Positions 7,829-17,052 of a stretch of 64,000 nucleotides of DNA are shown here, one piece after another. Source of the stretch: Clostridia bacterium (GTDB lineage: Bacteria; Bacillota; Clostridia; Oscillospirales; Acutalibacteraceae); contig JAFQCH010000023.1 in the NCBI GenBank assembly GCA_017416485.1, positions 125,262-189,261 on the forward strand, written 5' to 3'. The position numbers and the translations under genes are program-made. Position 1 is the stretch's first letter, and each line of letters opens with the position of its first letter. The notes beneath the pieces are model-generated. The model did no database searches, was not told the DNA's origin, and saw only the letters and a list, made by a program, of their open reading frames with translations.

Positions 7829-8764
7829 ATGTCCTGTTATCTCGGAATCGATACAAGTAATTATACTACGAGCCTTGCTTTATTTAAACCTGAAGATGGG
7901 ATTATCGGTTTTCAGCGCCGCATTCTGATGGTAAAGCACGGCGAAGTCGGACTGCGTCAAAGTGATGCGGTGTTTCAGCATGTGCAGAATTTGCCGAAAC
8001 TGATGCAGGATTTGTATCAGAACGAAAATATTTCGGTGGATGCGATCGGAGTGTCGGTTGCCCCCCGTGATGAAGAAGGGTCTTATATGCCGTGTTTTAC
8101 GGTTGGCAAAACACTAGCCGAAAGCATGGCTTGCGCAATGCACGTTCCTGTTTCTTATTTTTCGCACCAATGCGGTCATATCGCCGCTGCCGCCTTTTCT
8201 GCAAACAGGGAAGATCTGTTACAGAAAGAGCACATTGCTTTTCATGTTTCGGGCGGCACCACCGAAGCGGTATTGGTGCAACCCGATGCTCATAAAATAA
8301 TTAAAACCCGCATGATTGCTTCTTCGTTGGATTTAAAAGCGGGACAGGCTGTTGACCGTGTCGGCCAAATGCTTGATTTACCGTTTCCGGCAGGGCGGTG
8401 TCTGGAAGAACTTGCTGGTAAAAGTGATAAAACATATAAAATCAAACCTTTTATGCGTGACGGTTCCCCGAGTTTGTCCGGGCTTGAAAACAAGTGCCGG
8501 CAGATGCTTGAAAAGGGTGAAACTCCCGCGGATATCGCAGCATATTGTCTTGCCTATATTGCCGCAGCTTTGCGTTTGATGGCAGATTCCTGTGTGCAGA
8601 AACACCCCGGTCTTCCGATTTTATTTTCGGGCGGTGTTATGTCGGATCTGATCATCAGAGATGAATTACAAAAGCATTTTGATTGTGTTTTTTCAGATCC
8701 TTTTTATTCATCCGATAATGCCGCAGGAATTGCTTATTTAACATATTTAATGAATACCCGGTGA
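7829..8764 (+). CDS. TsaD-like peptidase M22 family protein
   Basis: A 311-residue ASKHA-fold protein related to TsaD, the tRNA threonylcarbamoyladenosine transferase subunit. It shows the fold's N-terminal strand (CYLGIDTSNYTTSLALF), a metal-type HxxxH (HQCGH, about residue 114) and FHVSGGTTEAVLV. It is shorter than TsaD and sits between nusB and xseA, so I take it as a paralogue rather than the essential TsaD itself. Its substrate is unknown. The stop codon overlaps the xseA GTG start by four bases. Confidence 0.8.
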   Translation: MSCYLGIDTSNYTTSLALFKPEDGIIGFQRRILMVKHGEVGLRQSDAVFQHVQNLPKLMQDLYQNENISVDAIGVSVAPRDEEGSYMPCFTVGKTLAESMACAMHVPVSYFSHQCGHIAAAAFSANREDLLQKEHIAFHVSGGTTEAVLVQPDAHKIIKTRMIASSLDLKAGQAVDRVGQMLDLPFPAGRCLEELAGKSDKTYKIKPFMRDGSPSLSGLENKCRQMLEKGETPADIAAYCLAYIAAALRLMADSCVQKHPGLPILFSGGVMSDLIIRDELQKHFDCVFSDPFYSSDNAAGIAYLTYLMNTR

Positions 8765-10011
8765 AAACAATGCAAAATATTGCAATCAGCGTTTCACAAT
8801 TGAATCTGTTTGTAAAAAGTCTTCTGGATGCGGATTCACGTCTTGCAGATGTTATGATCTGCGGTGAAATTTCCAACTTTTCCGGGCACTACCGTTCCGG
8901 GCATCTGTATTTTACACTCAAGGATGAACAGGCGGCTGTTAAGGCTGTTATGTTCAGCAGAAGTGCTGCAAAATTGCGTTTTGCACCGCAGAACGGCATG
9001 AAAGTGATCGTGCGCGGCAGGGTGAGTGTGTATGAACGTGACGGAGTGTATCAGGTTTATGTTGAAGATATGCAGCCCGATGGTATCGGCGCGTTGTCAA
9101 TTGCGTATGAACAGTTGAAAAAGCGTCTTGAATCGGAAGGTCTTTTTGCAGGACAACATAAAAAAAGATTACCGTCTTATCCGAATCGTATTGGTGTGGT
9201 GACATCACCGACGGGGGCGGCTGTGCAGGATATTTTGAATATTCTTTCCCGTCGTTGGCCTGTTGCAACGGTTGTTTTTTGTCCTGTCAGCGTGCAGGGC
9301 GATGCCGCGGCAGGGGAAATCAGTGCAGCAATCGCTGCATTGGATGCAAAAAAGGCATGCGATGTTATCATTTTCGGCCGCGGTGGAGGATCTGTTGAAG
9401 ATTTATGGGCATTTAATGACGAAATGCTGGTGCGCACTGTTTACCATTGCACAACACCGATTGTGTCTGCTGTCGGACATGAAACCGATTTTACACTTTG
9501 TGATTTTGCCGCGGATCTTCGTGCGCCTACCCCTTCTGCCGCAGCTGAATTGGTTACACCTGATATAAATGAAGAAATCAGAAAAAATCAGGCTTTGTAT
9601 AATACTGTTTTTTCTTTGGTGAATGAAAAAATAGTTGATGAACGGGAACGTCTTTCTGTGTTGTTGCGAACACGCAGTTTCGCTTCTCCCGAACATTTTT
9701 TTGATACTGAAAAACAATATACGGATGCTTTGACAGTTCGGCTTAAGAATGCACGGCAGTATTTGCTTGCAAAGCATAAAAATAAATTTGGACTGCTGAT
9801 TGCAAAAATGGATTCATTGAGTCCGTTAAGAGTACTCAGTCGCGGTTATGCAGTTGTTTACGAGAATAAAAGAATCATAACCCAAGCGAATGCGTTGCAT
9901 AACGGAGATCGGATTGCGGTTTCCATGATAGACGGTACGGTACAGTGTGCCGTTGAATCGGTTGAAATTATTGAGAAAGTCGGTGGCATAGATGCCCAAA
10001 ATGACATATGA
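8761..10011 (+). CDS. xseA: Exodeoxyribonuclease VII large subunit
   Basis: A 416-residue subunit of the nuclease that degrades single-stranded DNA in both directions. It has an N-terminal OB-fold (residues about 5-100, with SNFSGHYRSGHLYFTLKD), then the catalytic domain with YPNRIGVVTSPTGAAVQDIL, GRGGGSVEDLWAFND and SAVGHETDFTLCDF, and a coiled C-terminal half ending in SRGYAVV. The start is GTG 8761, overlapping the previous stop as GTGA; ATG 8770 is possible. It overlaps xseB by 20 bases. Confidence 0.95.
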   Translation: MKTMQNIAISVSQLNLFVKSLLDADSRLADVMICGEISNFSGHYRSGHLYFTLKDEQAAVKAVMFSRSAAKLRFAPQNGMKVIVRGRVSVYERDGVYQVYVEDMQPDGIGALSIAYEQLKKRLESEGLFAGQHKKRLPSYPNRIGVVTSPTGAAVQDILNILSRRWPVATVVFCPVSVQGDAAAGEISAAIAALDAKKACDVIIFGRGGGSVEDLWAFNDEMLVRTVYHCTTPIVSAVGHETDFTLCDFAADLRAPTPSAAAELVTPDINEEIRKNQALYNTVFSLVNEKIVDERERLSVLLRTRSFASPEHFFDTEKQYTDALTVRLKNARQYLLAKHKNKFGLLIAKMDSLSPLRVLSRGYAVVYENKRIITQANALHNGDRIAVSMIDGTVQCAVESVEIIEKVGGIDAQNDI

Positions 10012-10192
10012 ATCTGCAATCAAACAACTTGAGGAAATTGTGTTAAAACTTGAAGACGGCAATCTCTCTCTTGATGAATCCGTCAAGCTGTTTGAAAAAG
10101 GTGCAAAACTGTCTGCATTTTGCGATAAGGCTCTGAAAGAAGCAGAACTGAAAATTATGACACTGGATGAAGCGGAGGACCAAAATGGCTGA
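9992..10192 (+). CDS. xseB: Exodeoxyribonuclease VII small subunit
   Basis: A 66-residue helical hairpin protein that binds several copies per XseA. It contains the family core YESAIKQLEEIVLKLEDGNLSL followed by a second amphipathic helix. ATG 9992 has GGTGG about 5 bases upstream. It overlaps xseA at its start and ispA at its end, consistent with translational coupling. Confidence 0.95.
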   Translation: MPKMTYESAIKQLEEIVLKLEDGNLSLDESVKLFEKGAKLSAFCDKALKEAELKIMTLDEAEDQNG

Positions 10193-11054
10193 TATGATGA
10201 CAGTTTCCGACTATGCGCAGATGTTTGAATCTTCATTGCCGTCTTTTGTTCCGCTTGCAGAGCATGCAAAGGCAGACATGCGAGATATGATGTTGTATTC
10301 CTTGGAAAGCGGAGGCAAACGGGTTCGCCCTGTTTTGTGTCTTGCTTTTTGTGAACTTTGCGGCGGCAATGCTGAAAATGCACTTGCTTTTGCTGCGGCG
10401 GTTGAGTTTGTTCATACCTATTCTTTAATACATGATGATTTGCCTTGCATGGATAATGACGATTATCGCAGAGGCAAGCTTGCAAGCCACAAAAAATATG
10501 GTGAATCCAACGCATTGCTTGCAGGTGATGCGTTGCTTACACATGCCTTCTCTTTGTTTGCTCAGGCTGTGGAGCAGAAGAAAGTTTCTGCTGATGCCGC
10601 AATTAAAGCAGTCGGCGTTTTGGCTTCCTGTGCAGGTGTAAACGGGATGATCGGCGGTCAGTTTGTGGACCTTGCCATGGAAAACAGGGAAAGCACAATT
10701 GATGATCTGTTTTTGATGGATCGTTACAAAACCGCCGCATTGATCAAGGCTGCTTGTCAACTCGGTTGCATTGCGGCAGATGCGTCGGATGAGATGATTG
10801 AAAAGGCAGGCTTGTTTGCCGAAAATCTCGGCATTGCTTTTCAGATCATTGACGATCTTCTGGATGATGAAGATGAAACTTCCAGTGATAAAGTGAATAA
10901 CAAAGCAACATATCCCGCTTTGCTCGGCGAGAGGCAGGCGCGTCAACTTGCGGAAGAATATACAAAAAAGGCTGTGGAAGCATTGTCTGCTTTCGGCGCA
11001 CGATCGTCGTTCTTGCAAACATTTGCTTTGCAGCTTGTGAACAGAAAAGTATAA
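10185..11054 (+). CDS. ispA: Polyprenyl (farnesyl/geranylgeranyl) diphosphate synthase
   Basis: A 289-residue prenyltransferase that extends dimethylallyl diphosphate with isopentenyl diphosphate. Both aspartate-rich motifs are present: DDLPCMDNDD (first, about residue 85) and DDLLDD (second, about 220), plus the GGKRVRP entry motif. The start is ATG 10185 behind AGCGGAGG, overlapping xseB by 8 bases. Product chain length cannot be read with certainty; farnesyl diphosphate is expected from family and context next to dxs. One base separates its stop from dxs. Confidence 0.92.
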   Translation: MADMMTVSDYAQMFESSLPSFVPLAEHAKADMRDMMLYSLESGGKRVRPVLCLAFCELCGGNAENALAFAAAVEFVHTYSLIHDDLPCMDNDDYRRGKLASHKKYGESNALLAGDALLTHAFSLFAQAVEQKKVSADAAIKAVGVLASCAGVNGMIGGQFVDLAMENRESTIDDLFLMDRYKTAALIKAACQLGCIAADASDEMIEKAGLFAENLGIAFQIIDDLLDDEDETSSDKVNNKATYPALLGERQARQLAEEYTKKAVEALSAFGARSSFLQTFALQLVNRKV

Positions 11055-11055
11055 A

Positions 11056-12918
11056 ATGGAAAAGAAGTATTTACCGGCTGTGCAATCACCGTCGGATCTG
11101 AAAAATATACCAGAAGAGCAGTTGCCCGATCTTGCACAGGAAATCAGAGAAACGCTGATAGAAACACTGAGCGTAAACGGCGGACATCTTGCATCAAATC
11201 TCGGTGCAGTGGAACTTACTATTGCTCTACACCGTGTGTTTGATTCACCTAAAGATTCCATTGTGTGGGATGTCGGACATCAATCGTATGTCCATAAAAT
11301 GCTCACAGGGCGATATGATCGTTTTACAACCATTCGCCAACCGGGCGGTTTGTCAGGTTTTACACGAATAACCGAAAGTGAGCACGATAAGTTCAATTCG
11401 GGGCATTCCAGCACGGCTTTATCGGCGGCTTACGGGCTTGCGCAGGCAAACCGTATTAAAAAGAACGATGCCTATGCTGTTGCCGTGGTAGGCGACGGTG
11501 CTTTTACGGGCGGCATGGTGTATGAAGCACTTAACAATGCAGGGCGTTCAGATTGTCGCTTGCTTGTTATTCTCAATGACAATGAAATGTCTATTTCGCA
11601 GAACGTCGGTGCACTTGCCCGATATTTTGCCGTTATGCGAGCAAATCCCCGTTATGTGAAATTCAAAGCAGGCACCGAACGTTTTTTGATGCACATTCCG
11701 CTTGTCGGCAAGCCTCTTGCGAAAGCGGTATATAATCTAAAAACCAATATTAAAAATATGATATATAACAGCACGATGTTTGAAGATCTCGGTTTTCGTT
11801 ACATCGGTCCCATTGACGGACATAACATTGAACAGTTGTGCACTGCTATGGAAGCAGCTAAATCGATGAATATTCCCGTTGTGTTGCACATCAACACAAC
11901 TAAGGGAAAAGGCTTTGAGCAGGCAGAAAAATCGCCTGATATTTTCCATGGAATTTCCCGCTTTGATCCCGTTACAGGAGAACCGCCGGCAAGCGGCGAA
12001 AACTTTTCTTCCTGTTTCGGTTCCTTCTTGGTACAGGCGGCGGCAAAAGATAAGCGAGTCTGTGCCGTTACGGCAGCTATGGCTGTGGGAACGGGACTTA
12101 ATAATTTTTCGCAAAAATACCCTGAACGCTTTTTTGATGCCGGGATTGCTGAAGAACATGCCGCAACATTCTGTTCAGGACTTGCAAAAGGTGGTATGTT
12201 GCCTGTTTTTGCAGTTTATTCTTCGTTTCTGCAGCGTTCTTACGATCAGATCGTGCATGATGCCGCAATGCAGAATTTGAAAATGGTTTTTGCAATCGAC
12301 CGAGCAGGTTTCGTCGGGGAAGACGGCATGTCTCATCAGGGGATTTTCGATGCCGCATTTCTCAATACGATTCCCGATGTCACTGTTTACAGCCCTGCAT
12401 GTTACAAAGAACTCAACAATAGTCTTGTCAATGCGTTTTATCATTCGGACGGTGTAACAGCCGTGCGTTACCCGAGAGGCAAAGAACCTGTTTTGCCCGA
12501 TGATTTCACACCGTCTTTTGAATCGTTTGATTATTACGGTGATGAGAATGCAGAAGTTCTGCTTGTTACCTACGGCAGAATTTTTGCCAATGCTGCAAAT
12601 GCAGTGCGTAAATTAAAAAATGAAGTTCCTTGCGCAGTGCTGAAACTTAACAGAATTAAGCCTATTGATGCAAAAGCCATAGAAATTGCAACTAGCAAGA
12701 AATATGTTCTCTTCTTTGAAGAAGGTCAACAACACGGCGGAATCAGCGAAACATTTGCCTTGCGTCTGCTCGAAAAAGGATTCAATGGACTGTATCGCAG
12801 TGTTGCAGTGGAAGATGATTTTCCGATTCATGATACTGTGCAGGCGCAGCTTGCAAAATACCGTCTTGACACAGACGGTATGATTAAAACCGTTCAGGAG
12901 GTGACCGGGTGTGGCTGA
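11056..12918 (+). CDS. dxs: 1-deoxy-D-xylulose-5-phosphate synthase
   Basis: A 620-residue thiamine-diphosphate enzyme that joins pyruvate and glyceraldehyde 3-phosphate, the first step of the MEP isoprenoid pathway. Motifs in order are VWDVGHQSYVHKMLTGR, GDGAFTGGMVYEALNNAG with the downstream NDNEMSIS (ThDP/Mg binding), the transketolase-like middle with GIAEEHAATFCSGLAKGG, and DRAGFVGEDGMSHQG. Full length. It precedes tlyA with an 8-base overlap. The MEP genes dxr and ispG are about 33 kb away in the pyrH operon. Confidence 0.97.
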   Translation: MEKKYLPAVQSPSDLKNIPEEQLPDLAQEIRETLIETLSVNGGHLASNLGAVELTIALHRVFDSPKDSIVWDVGHQSYVHKMLTGRYDRFTTIRQPGGLSGFTRITESEHDKFNSGHSSTALSAAYGLAQANRIKKNDAYAVAVVGDGAFTGGMVYEALNNAGRSDCRLLVILNDNEMSISQNVGALARYFAVMRANPRYVKFKAGTERFLMHIPLVGKPLAKAVYNLKTNIKNMIYNSTMFEDLGFRYIGPIDGHNIEQLCTAMEAAKSMNIPVVLHINTTKGKGFEQAEKSPDIFHGISRFDPVTGEPPASGENFSSCFGSFLVQAAAKDKRVCAVTAAMAVGTGLNNFSQKYPERFFDAGIAEEHAATFCSGLAKGGMLPVFAVYSSFLQRSYDQIVHDAAMQNLKMVFAIDRAGFVGEDGMSHQGIFDAAFLNTIPDVTVYSPACYKELNNSLVNAFYHSDGVTAVRYPRGKEPVLPDDFTPSFESFDYYGDENAEVLLVTYGRIFANAANAVRKLKNEVPCAVLKLNRIKPIDAKAIEIATSKKYVLFFEEGQQHGGISETFALRLLEKGFNGLYRSVAVEDDFPIHDTVQAQLAKYRLDTDGMIKTVQEVTGCG

Positions 12919-13723
12919 AAGGAAACGACTTGATGCTTTTCTTTTTGAAAGAGGTTTGAGCGAAAGCAGAGAAAAAGCGAAGGCTTTTATTATGTCGGGC
13001 ATTGTGTATGTCAATGATCAGAAAGCATTAAAAGCCGGGATGACGGTCACGGAAGAAGACCGTGTTGAAGTTCGCGGTGGCATGGAGTTTGTAAGCCGCG
13101 GCGGTTATAAACTGAAAAAAGCCATGCAGAATTTTCCTATCACATTGCAGGATAAGATCTGTATGGATGTTGGTGCATCCACAGGCGGATTCACCGATTG
13201 CATGCTTAAAAACGGAGCCAAAAAAGTTTTTTGTGTGGATGTCGGTTATGGTCAGCTTGCATGGAAACTGCGCAGTGATGACCGCGTTGTGAATCTTGAG
13301 CGCACCAATATTCGCTATGTCACAAGCGAGCAGATTCCTGATGAAATCGATTTTTTCAGTGTGGATGTGTCTTTCATTTCCCTGAAACTTGTTTTGCCAG
13401 CCGTGTTACCGTTGCTGACGGAAAGCGGGCAGGGAGTTTGCCTGATCAAACCGCAGTTCGAAGCAGGCCGGGAACGGGTTGGCAAAAAAGGTGTTGTACG
13501 TGACATGCAGACACACATTGATGTGGTTCGCGAAATTGTGGATTTTACAAACGAAAACGGATTTTCCGTCCTCGGGCTTGAATTTTCGCCGATCAAAGGC
13601 CCTGAAGGTAATATTGAATACTTAATGTATGTCCAAAATGGTTGCGGCAATGCGCAAGCTGTGAATGCAGAGACTGTTGTTCGTGCTTCTCATTCGCAAT
13701 TGAACGGCGGTGATACTGAATGA
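12911..13723 (+). CDS. tlyA: TlyA-family rRNA 2'-O-methyltransferase
   Basis: A 270-residue protein with an N-terminal S4 RNA-binding domain (residues about 1-60: KRLDAFLFERGLSESREKAK) and an FtsJ-like S-adenosylmethionine methyltransferase domain (DVGASTGGFTDCMLKNGA, then KPQFEAGRERVGKKGVVRD). TlyA proteins 2'-O-methylate cytidines in rRNA; older annotations call them hemolysins. The GTG start at 12911 is decided by AGGAGGTGA just upstream. Its final ATGA overlaps the nadK start. Confidence 0.92.
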   Translation: MAERKRLDAFLFERGLSESREKAKAFIMSGIVYVNDQKALKAGMTVTEEDRVEVRGGMEFVSRGGYKLKKAMQNFPITLQDKICMDVGASTGGFTDCMLKNGAKKVFCVDVGYGQLAWKLRSDDRVVNLERTNIRYVTSEQIPDEIDFFSVDVSFISLKLVLPAVLPLLTESGQGVCLIKPQFEAGRERVGKKGVVRDMQTHIDVVREIVDFTNENGFSVLGLEFSPIKGPEGNIEYLMYVQNGCGNAQAVNAETVVRASHSQLNGGDTE

Positions 13724-14583
13724 CGGTTGCCATTATTCCGAATCTGACTCGTCAGAATGCGTTTGATATCACATTGAATGTTTGCAAGGAACTTGACTTG
13801 TTGCAGATTGGGTATTTGTTTTCGGATTCTTTGCAGAATACATTCAAAGATGTAAAAAATGCACAGTTCATGCCTGAATCTGAACTGACAGCTACATGTG
13901 ATTTTGTTATTTCTGTTGGTGGTGACGGAAGCATGATTCATGCCGCTAAAATGGCGGCAGTCAAAGGAAAGCGTATTCTCGGCATCAATGCCGGGCATCT
14001 TGCTTATTTGTGCGGTGTGGATGCAGATGAATTGCAGATGCTTCGATGCCTTGTGACAGGAGAATATGAAGTAGAAGAACGGATGCTTCTTCGAGCAGAT
14101 CTGTATGAAAATGATGAACTCGTCATAAGTGGTATCTGTGTTAATGATCTTGTTGTTTCAAGAGGCATGAACAACATGAGCCTTGTTGACATTGAAGTCC
14201 GTTTGTCAGGTCAACTGATTGCAGACTATATTGCAGACGGTGTTATTGTATCCACGCCGACTGGCTCTACGGCATACACTTTGGCGGCCGGCGGACCGAT
14301 TGCAGATCCGACTCTGGATGCGATGTTGCTGACACCTGTTTGCCCGCATCAGTTGAATCTTCGCCCCTTTATCTTCAGACCCGACTCTGTGCTTGAACTT
14401 TCTTGCGGCAAACGCAGAGAAACAGGAACGTTGGTTGCATCTTATGACGGCGAGCCGCCTGTAACGCTGAACGCAAACTCCGTTCTTAAAATTACAAAAG
14501 CTGATATCAAAGCGGAATTTATAAAAATCAAACCGATCAATTTTGTGGACGTGCTGAATGTCAAGATGTCGTTGAATCGGTAA
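13720..14583 (+). CDS. nadK: NAD kinase
   Basis: A 287-residue cytosolic kinase that makes NADP from NAD. It carries the GGDGSMIHAAK nucleotide/phosphate motif, NAGHLAYL, an NDLVVSRG segment and the DGVIVSTPTGSTAYTLAAGGPI signature. Its ATG overlaps the tlyA stop by four bases (ATGA). tlyA-nadK-argR-recN is a common Firmicute order. Confidence 0.95.
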   Translation: MTVAIIPNLTRQNAFDITLNVCKELDLLQIGYLFSDSLQNTFKDVKNAQFMPESELTATCDFVISVGGDGSMIHAAKMAAVKGKRILGINAGHLAYLCGVDADELQMLRCLVTGEYEVEERMLLRADLYENDELVISGICVNDLVVSRGMNNMSLVDIEVRLSGQLIADYIADGVIVSTPTGSTAYTLAAGGPIADPTLDAMLLTPVCPHQLNLRPFIFRPDSVLELSCGKRRETGTLVASYDGEPPVTLNANSVLKITKADIKAEFIKIKPINFVDVLNVKMSLNR

Positions 14584-14599
14584 GCAGAAAGAAGGAAAG

Positions 14600-15064
14600 A
14601 TGATGTTGAAAAAGAACAGACAAGCGCTGATTGTGCAAATTATTGAGCAGAACAGCATCAGTACCCAGGAAGATCTGATGATTATGTTGTCGCAGGCAGG
14701 GGTTGAAGTAACCCAGGCGACGGTTTCAAGAGATATCAAAGAACTGCGTATTGTTAAGCAGTCTTCAGCAACCGGCGAATACAAATACTGCATTCCTGCC
14801 AACAATCCAGACAGTAAACTCTCCAAATATCATGCTATTTTTGCGGAATCTGTGGTTTATACGGATTGCGCCATGGGAATCTGCCTTGTTAAATGCCATG
14901 TCGGTACGGCACAGGCAGCTTGTGCAGCAATTGACTCCATGAATCTTCCCGGCGTGGTCGGTACTCTTGCGGGCGATGACACCATTTTTATTCTTTGCCG
15001 CAACGAAGCGGGTGCAGCAGATATCAAAAAGACGATTGACGACGTTATTTCCAGTATAAAATAA
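14600..15064 (+). CDS. argR: Arginine repressor
   Basis: A 154-residue ArgR/AhrC-family repressor. The N-terminal winged helix-turn-helix (about residues 1-70, with TQATVSRDIKELRI) binds ARG boxes. The C-terminal domain contains GTLAGDDTIFILCR, the region that forms the arginine-binding trimer interface. Two adjacent ATG codons (14600 and 14603) follow GAAGGAAAG; the first was used. Confidence 0.95.
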   Translation: MMLKKNRQALIVQIIEQNSISTQEDLMIMLSQAGVEVTQATVSRDIKELRIVKQSSATGEYKYCIPANNPDSKLSKYHAIFAESVVYTDCAMGICLVKCHVGTAQAACAAIDSMNLPGVVGTLAGDDTIFILCRNEAGAADIKKTIDDVISSIK

Positions 15065-15075
15065 GTTAAATTATT

Positions 15076-16734
15076 ATGCTTTGTAATTTACAGATTGAAA
15101 ACATTGCCATCATTGAAAAAGCATCTGTTGATTTTGTCAACGGATTTAATGTGCTGACCGGTGAAACAGGTGCCGGTAAATCTATTATCATTGATTCCAT
15201 CAATGCTGTTCTCGGAGAAAAGACGTCTCGCGAACTTATTCGTACAGGCTGTGTATCGGCAAATGTGTCCGCTTATTTTGTTTTTGTCGCAAAACAGGTC
15301 AATGAGCTGCTTGTTTCAATGGAATTGCCTGTTGAATCGGATGGCAGCTTACTGTTACAGCGTAAACTTTTCAGAGACGGCAGAAACCTGTGCCATGTTA
15401 ATGGGGCAACTGTTACCGTATCTGTGTTGCATAAAATCGGCATGCTGCTGATGAATATTCATGGTCAGCGTGACAGTCAGGATCTTTTGAATGCTGAACA
15501 GCATTTTCAGTTTGTAGATAACTACGGCGATCTTGAACCAGATTTTAATGTATATAAAACTGCTTTTGAAGCATGGTCTTCCGGCAAAGCGGAACTTAAA
15601 AAAGCCATGCTGGCTGAAACGGATAAAGAACGCAGAATGGATCTTTTGCAATATCAGATCCGTGAGTTGGAAGTTGCTGATATAAAAGTCGGCGAGCGCG
15701 ATCAATTGAATATGCAAAAGAAAATGATCCGTAATCTTGATAAACTCAACAAAGCCCTCAACGGAGCTTTTTCCTCGCTTGATACGGCTGTCGCATCTGC
15801 CGATCATGCGGTGCGCTGCATTGAAGATGCAGCCAAAATCAGCCCGTCTGTTGCGGCATTGAATACAAGTTTGCAAGAAGCGATTGCTATTCTTTATGAT
15901 TGCCGTGAAGAAACATCCTCTGTTTTGTCGCAGGTGGACGGTGCGGATGCAGATCTTGAACAAATAGAAGAACGGCTTGATCTTTTGTATCGTCTTTCCA
16001 AAAAATACGGCAACGATGAAGCGCAGATGCTGGCATTTTTGCAGGAGTGTCGAGATGAATACGACACTCTTGTAAATGCGCAGGCTGTGATTGAAAAATT
16101 ACAGATTCAATGTGAAAAAGCAGAACAAGAATTGTTTGCAGTTGCGCAAACGCTTTCTGAAAAGCGCAAAATTGCGGCAGAAAAACTGCGCACGTGCATT
16201 GAAGAAGAATTGCATTTCCTTGATATGCCCAATGCAAGTTTTGTTGTGAATATTACTGATGTTGAACCGACGGAAAACGGAACTGATAATATTGAATTTT
16301 ATATTACAGCCAACCCGGGTGAAGCGGCGAAGCCATTAGCAAAAGTAGCATCGGGTGGTGAATTGTCACGCGTGATGCTTGCTATTAAAAATGCACTTGC
16401 AGATAAAGATGTTGTCGGAACGTTGATTTTTGACGAAATTGATGCGGGAGTCAGCGGCAGAGCAGCCGAAAAAATCGGGAAAAAACTGAAACAAGCAGCA
16501 CAAAACAGACAGGTGCTTTGCATTACACATCTTTCGCAGATTGCATGCCGTGCGGATGAACATTTCCTGATTGAGAAAAATGTTCGTGATGAAAAAACAT
16601 ATACATCTATCACCGCACTTGATACAGACGGTAGAATCAACGAACTGGCACGTATGAACGGAGGAATCACACTCACGCAAGTTCATCGCGATGCGGCAAG
16701 GCAACTGCTTGTGGATGCAGGTGTTTTGACTTAA
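15076..16734 (+). CDS. recN: DNA repair protein RecN
   Basis: A 552-residue SMC-like ATPase acting early in double-strand break repair. Walker A GETGAGKSIIIDSI is at about residue 30, and the ABC signature ASGGELSRVMLAIKNAL, Walker B LIFDEIDAGVSG and the ITHLSQIA motif lie at the C-terminal end, separated by long coiled coils with a short hinge. Length matches the family. It is the last gene of the nusB operon; no hairpin terminator is evident before the tyrS promoter. Confidence 0.96.
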   Translation: MLCNLQIENIAIIEKASVDFVNGFNVLTGETGAGKSIIIDSINAVLGEKTSRELIRTGCVSANVSAYFVFVAKQVNELLVSMELPVESDGSLLLQRKLFRDGRNLCHVNGATVTVSVLHKIGMLLMNIHGQRDSQDLLNAEQHFQFVDNYGDLEPDFNVYKTAFEAWSSGKAELKKAMLAETDKERRMDLLQYQIRELEVADIKVGERDQLNMQKKMIRNLDKLNKALNGAFSSLDTAVASADHAVRCIEDAAKISPSVAALNTSLQEAIAILYDCREETSSVLSQVDGADADLEQIEERLDLLYRLSKKYGNDEAQMLAFLQECRDEYDTLVNAQAVIEKLQIQCEKAEQELFAVAQTLSEKRKIAAEKLRTCIEEELHFLDMPNASFVVNITDVEPTENGTDNIEFYITANPGEAAKPLAKVASGGELSRVMLAIKNALADKDVVGTLIFDEIDAGVSGRAAEKIGKKLKQAAQNRQVLCITHLSQIACRADEHFLIEKNVRDEKTYTSITALDTDGRINELARMNGGITLTQVHRDAARQLLVDAGVLT

Positions 16735-16743
16735 ATAAAATAC

Positions 16744-16772
16744 TTGACAATTATTTGTCTTGTGTGTATAAT
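16744..16772 (+). promoter_or_regulatory. Consensus sigma-A promoter of tyrS
   Basis: Perfect TTGACA (16744-16749), 17-base spacer and perfect TATAAT (16767-16772). The transcript would start near 16779, at the beginning of the T-box leader. Confidence 0.88.
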
Positions 16773-16779
16773 ACTTTCA

Positions 16780-17037
16780 ATAGCGAAGACGGGAAGAAGT
16801 AACCCTGTGCCCGATGCAAAGAGAGGTTTCGGTTGGTGTAAGAAACCGTGAGGGGCGAGTGAAATACATCCCCGAGCCGCAATGCTGAACTTATCAGTAG
16901 GCATTGCCGTGTGCGCACGTTACAGCGCCGGAAGTTTTTTGACTTCGTAAGGTCATATCCGCGAGGGTGTGATAAACTGAGGTGGTACCACGCATATTCT
17001 GCGTCCTCGGAGTTTTTCCGGGGACGTTATTTTTTTT
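16780..17037 (+). promoter_or_regulatory. T-box leader sensing tRNA-Tyr
   Basis: A 260-nt leader. Stem I carries the usual AGAGAGG and GGTTGGTGTAAGAAACC distal elements. A specifier loop with GAAATACATC offers UAC at 16865-16867, a tyrosine codon. The T-box sequence GAGGTGGTACCACG (16979-16992) contains the UGGU that pairs with the ACCA end of uncharged tRNA. It is followed by a terminator hairpin (CGTCCTCGG 17002-17010 / CCGGGGACG 17018-17026) and a U-run to 17037. Uncharged tRNA-Tyr should favour the antiterminator and turn tyrS on. Confidence 0.95.
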
Positions 17038-17052
17038 AGGAGGAATTATATA

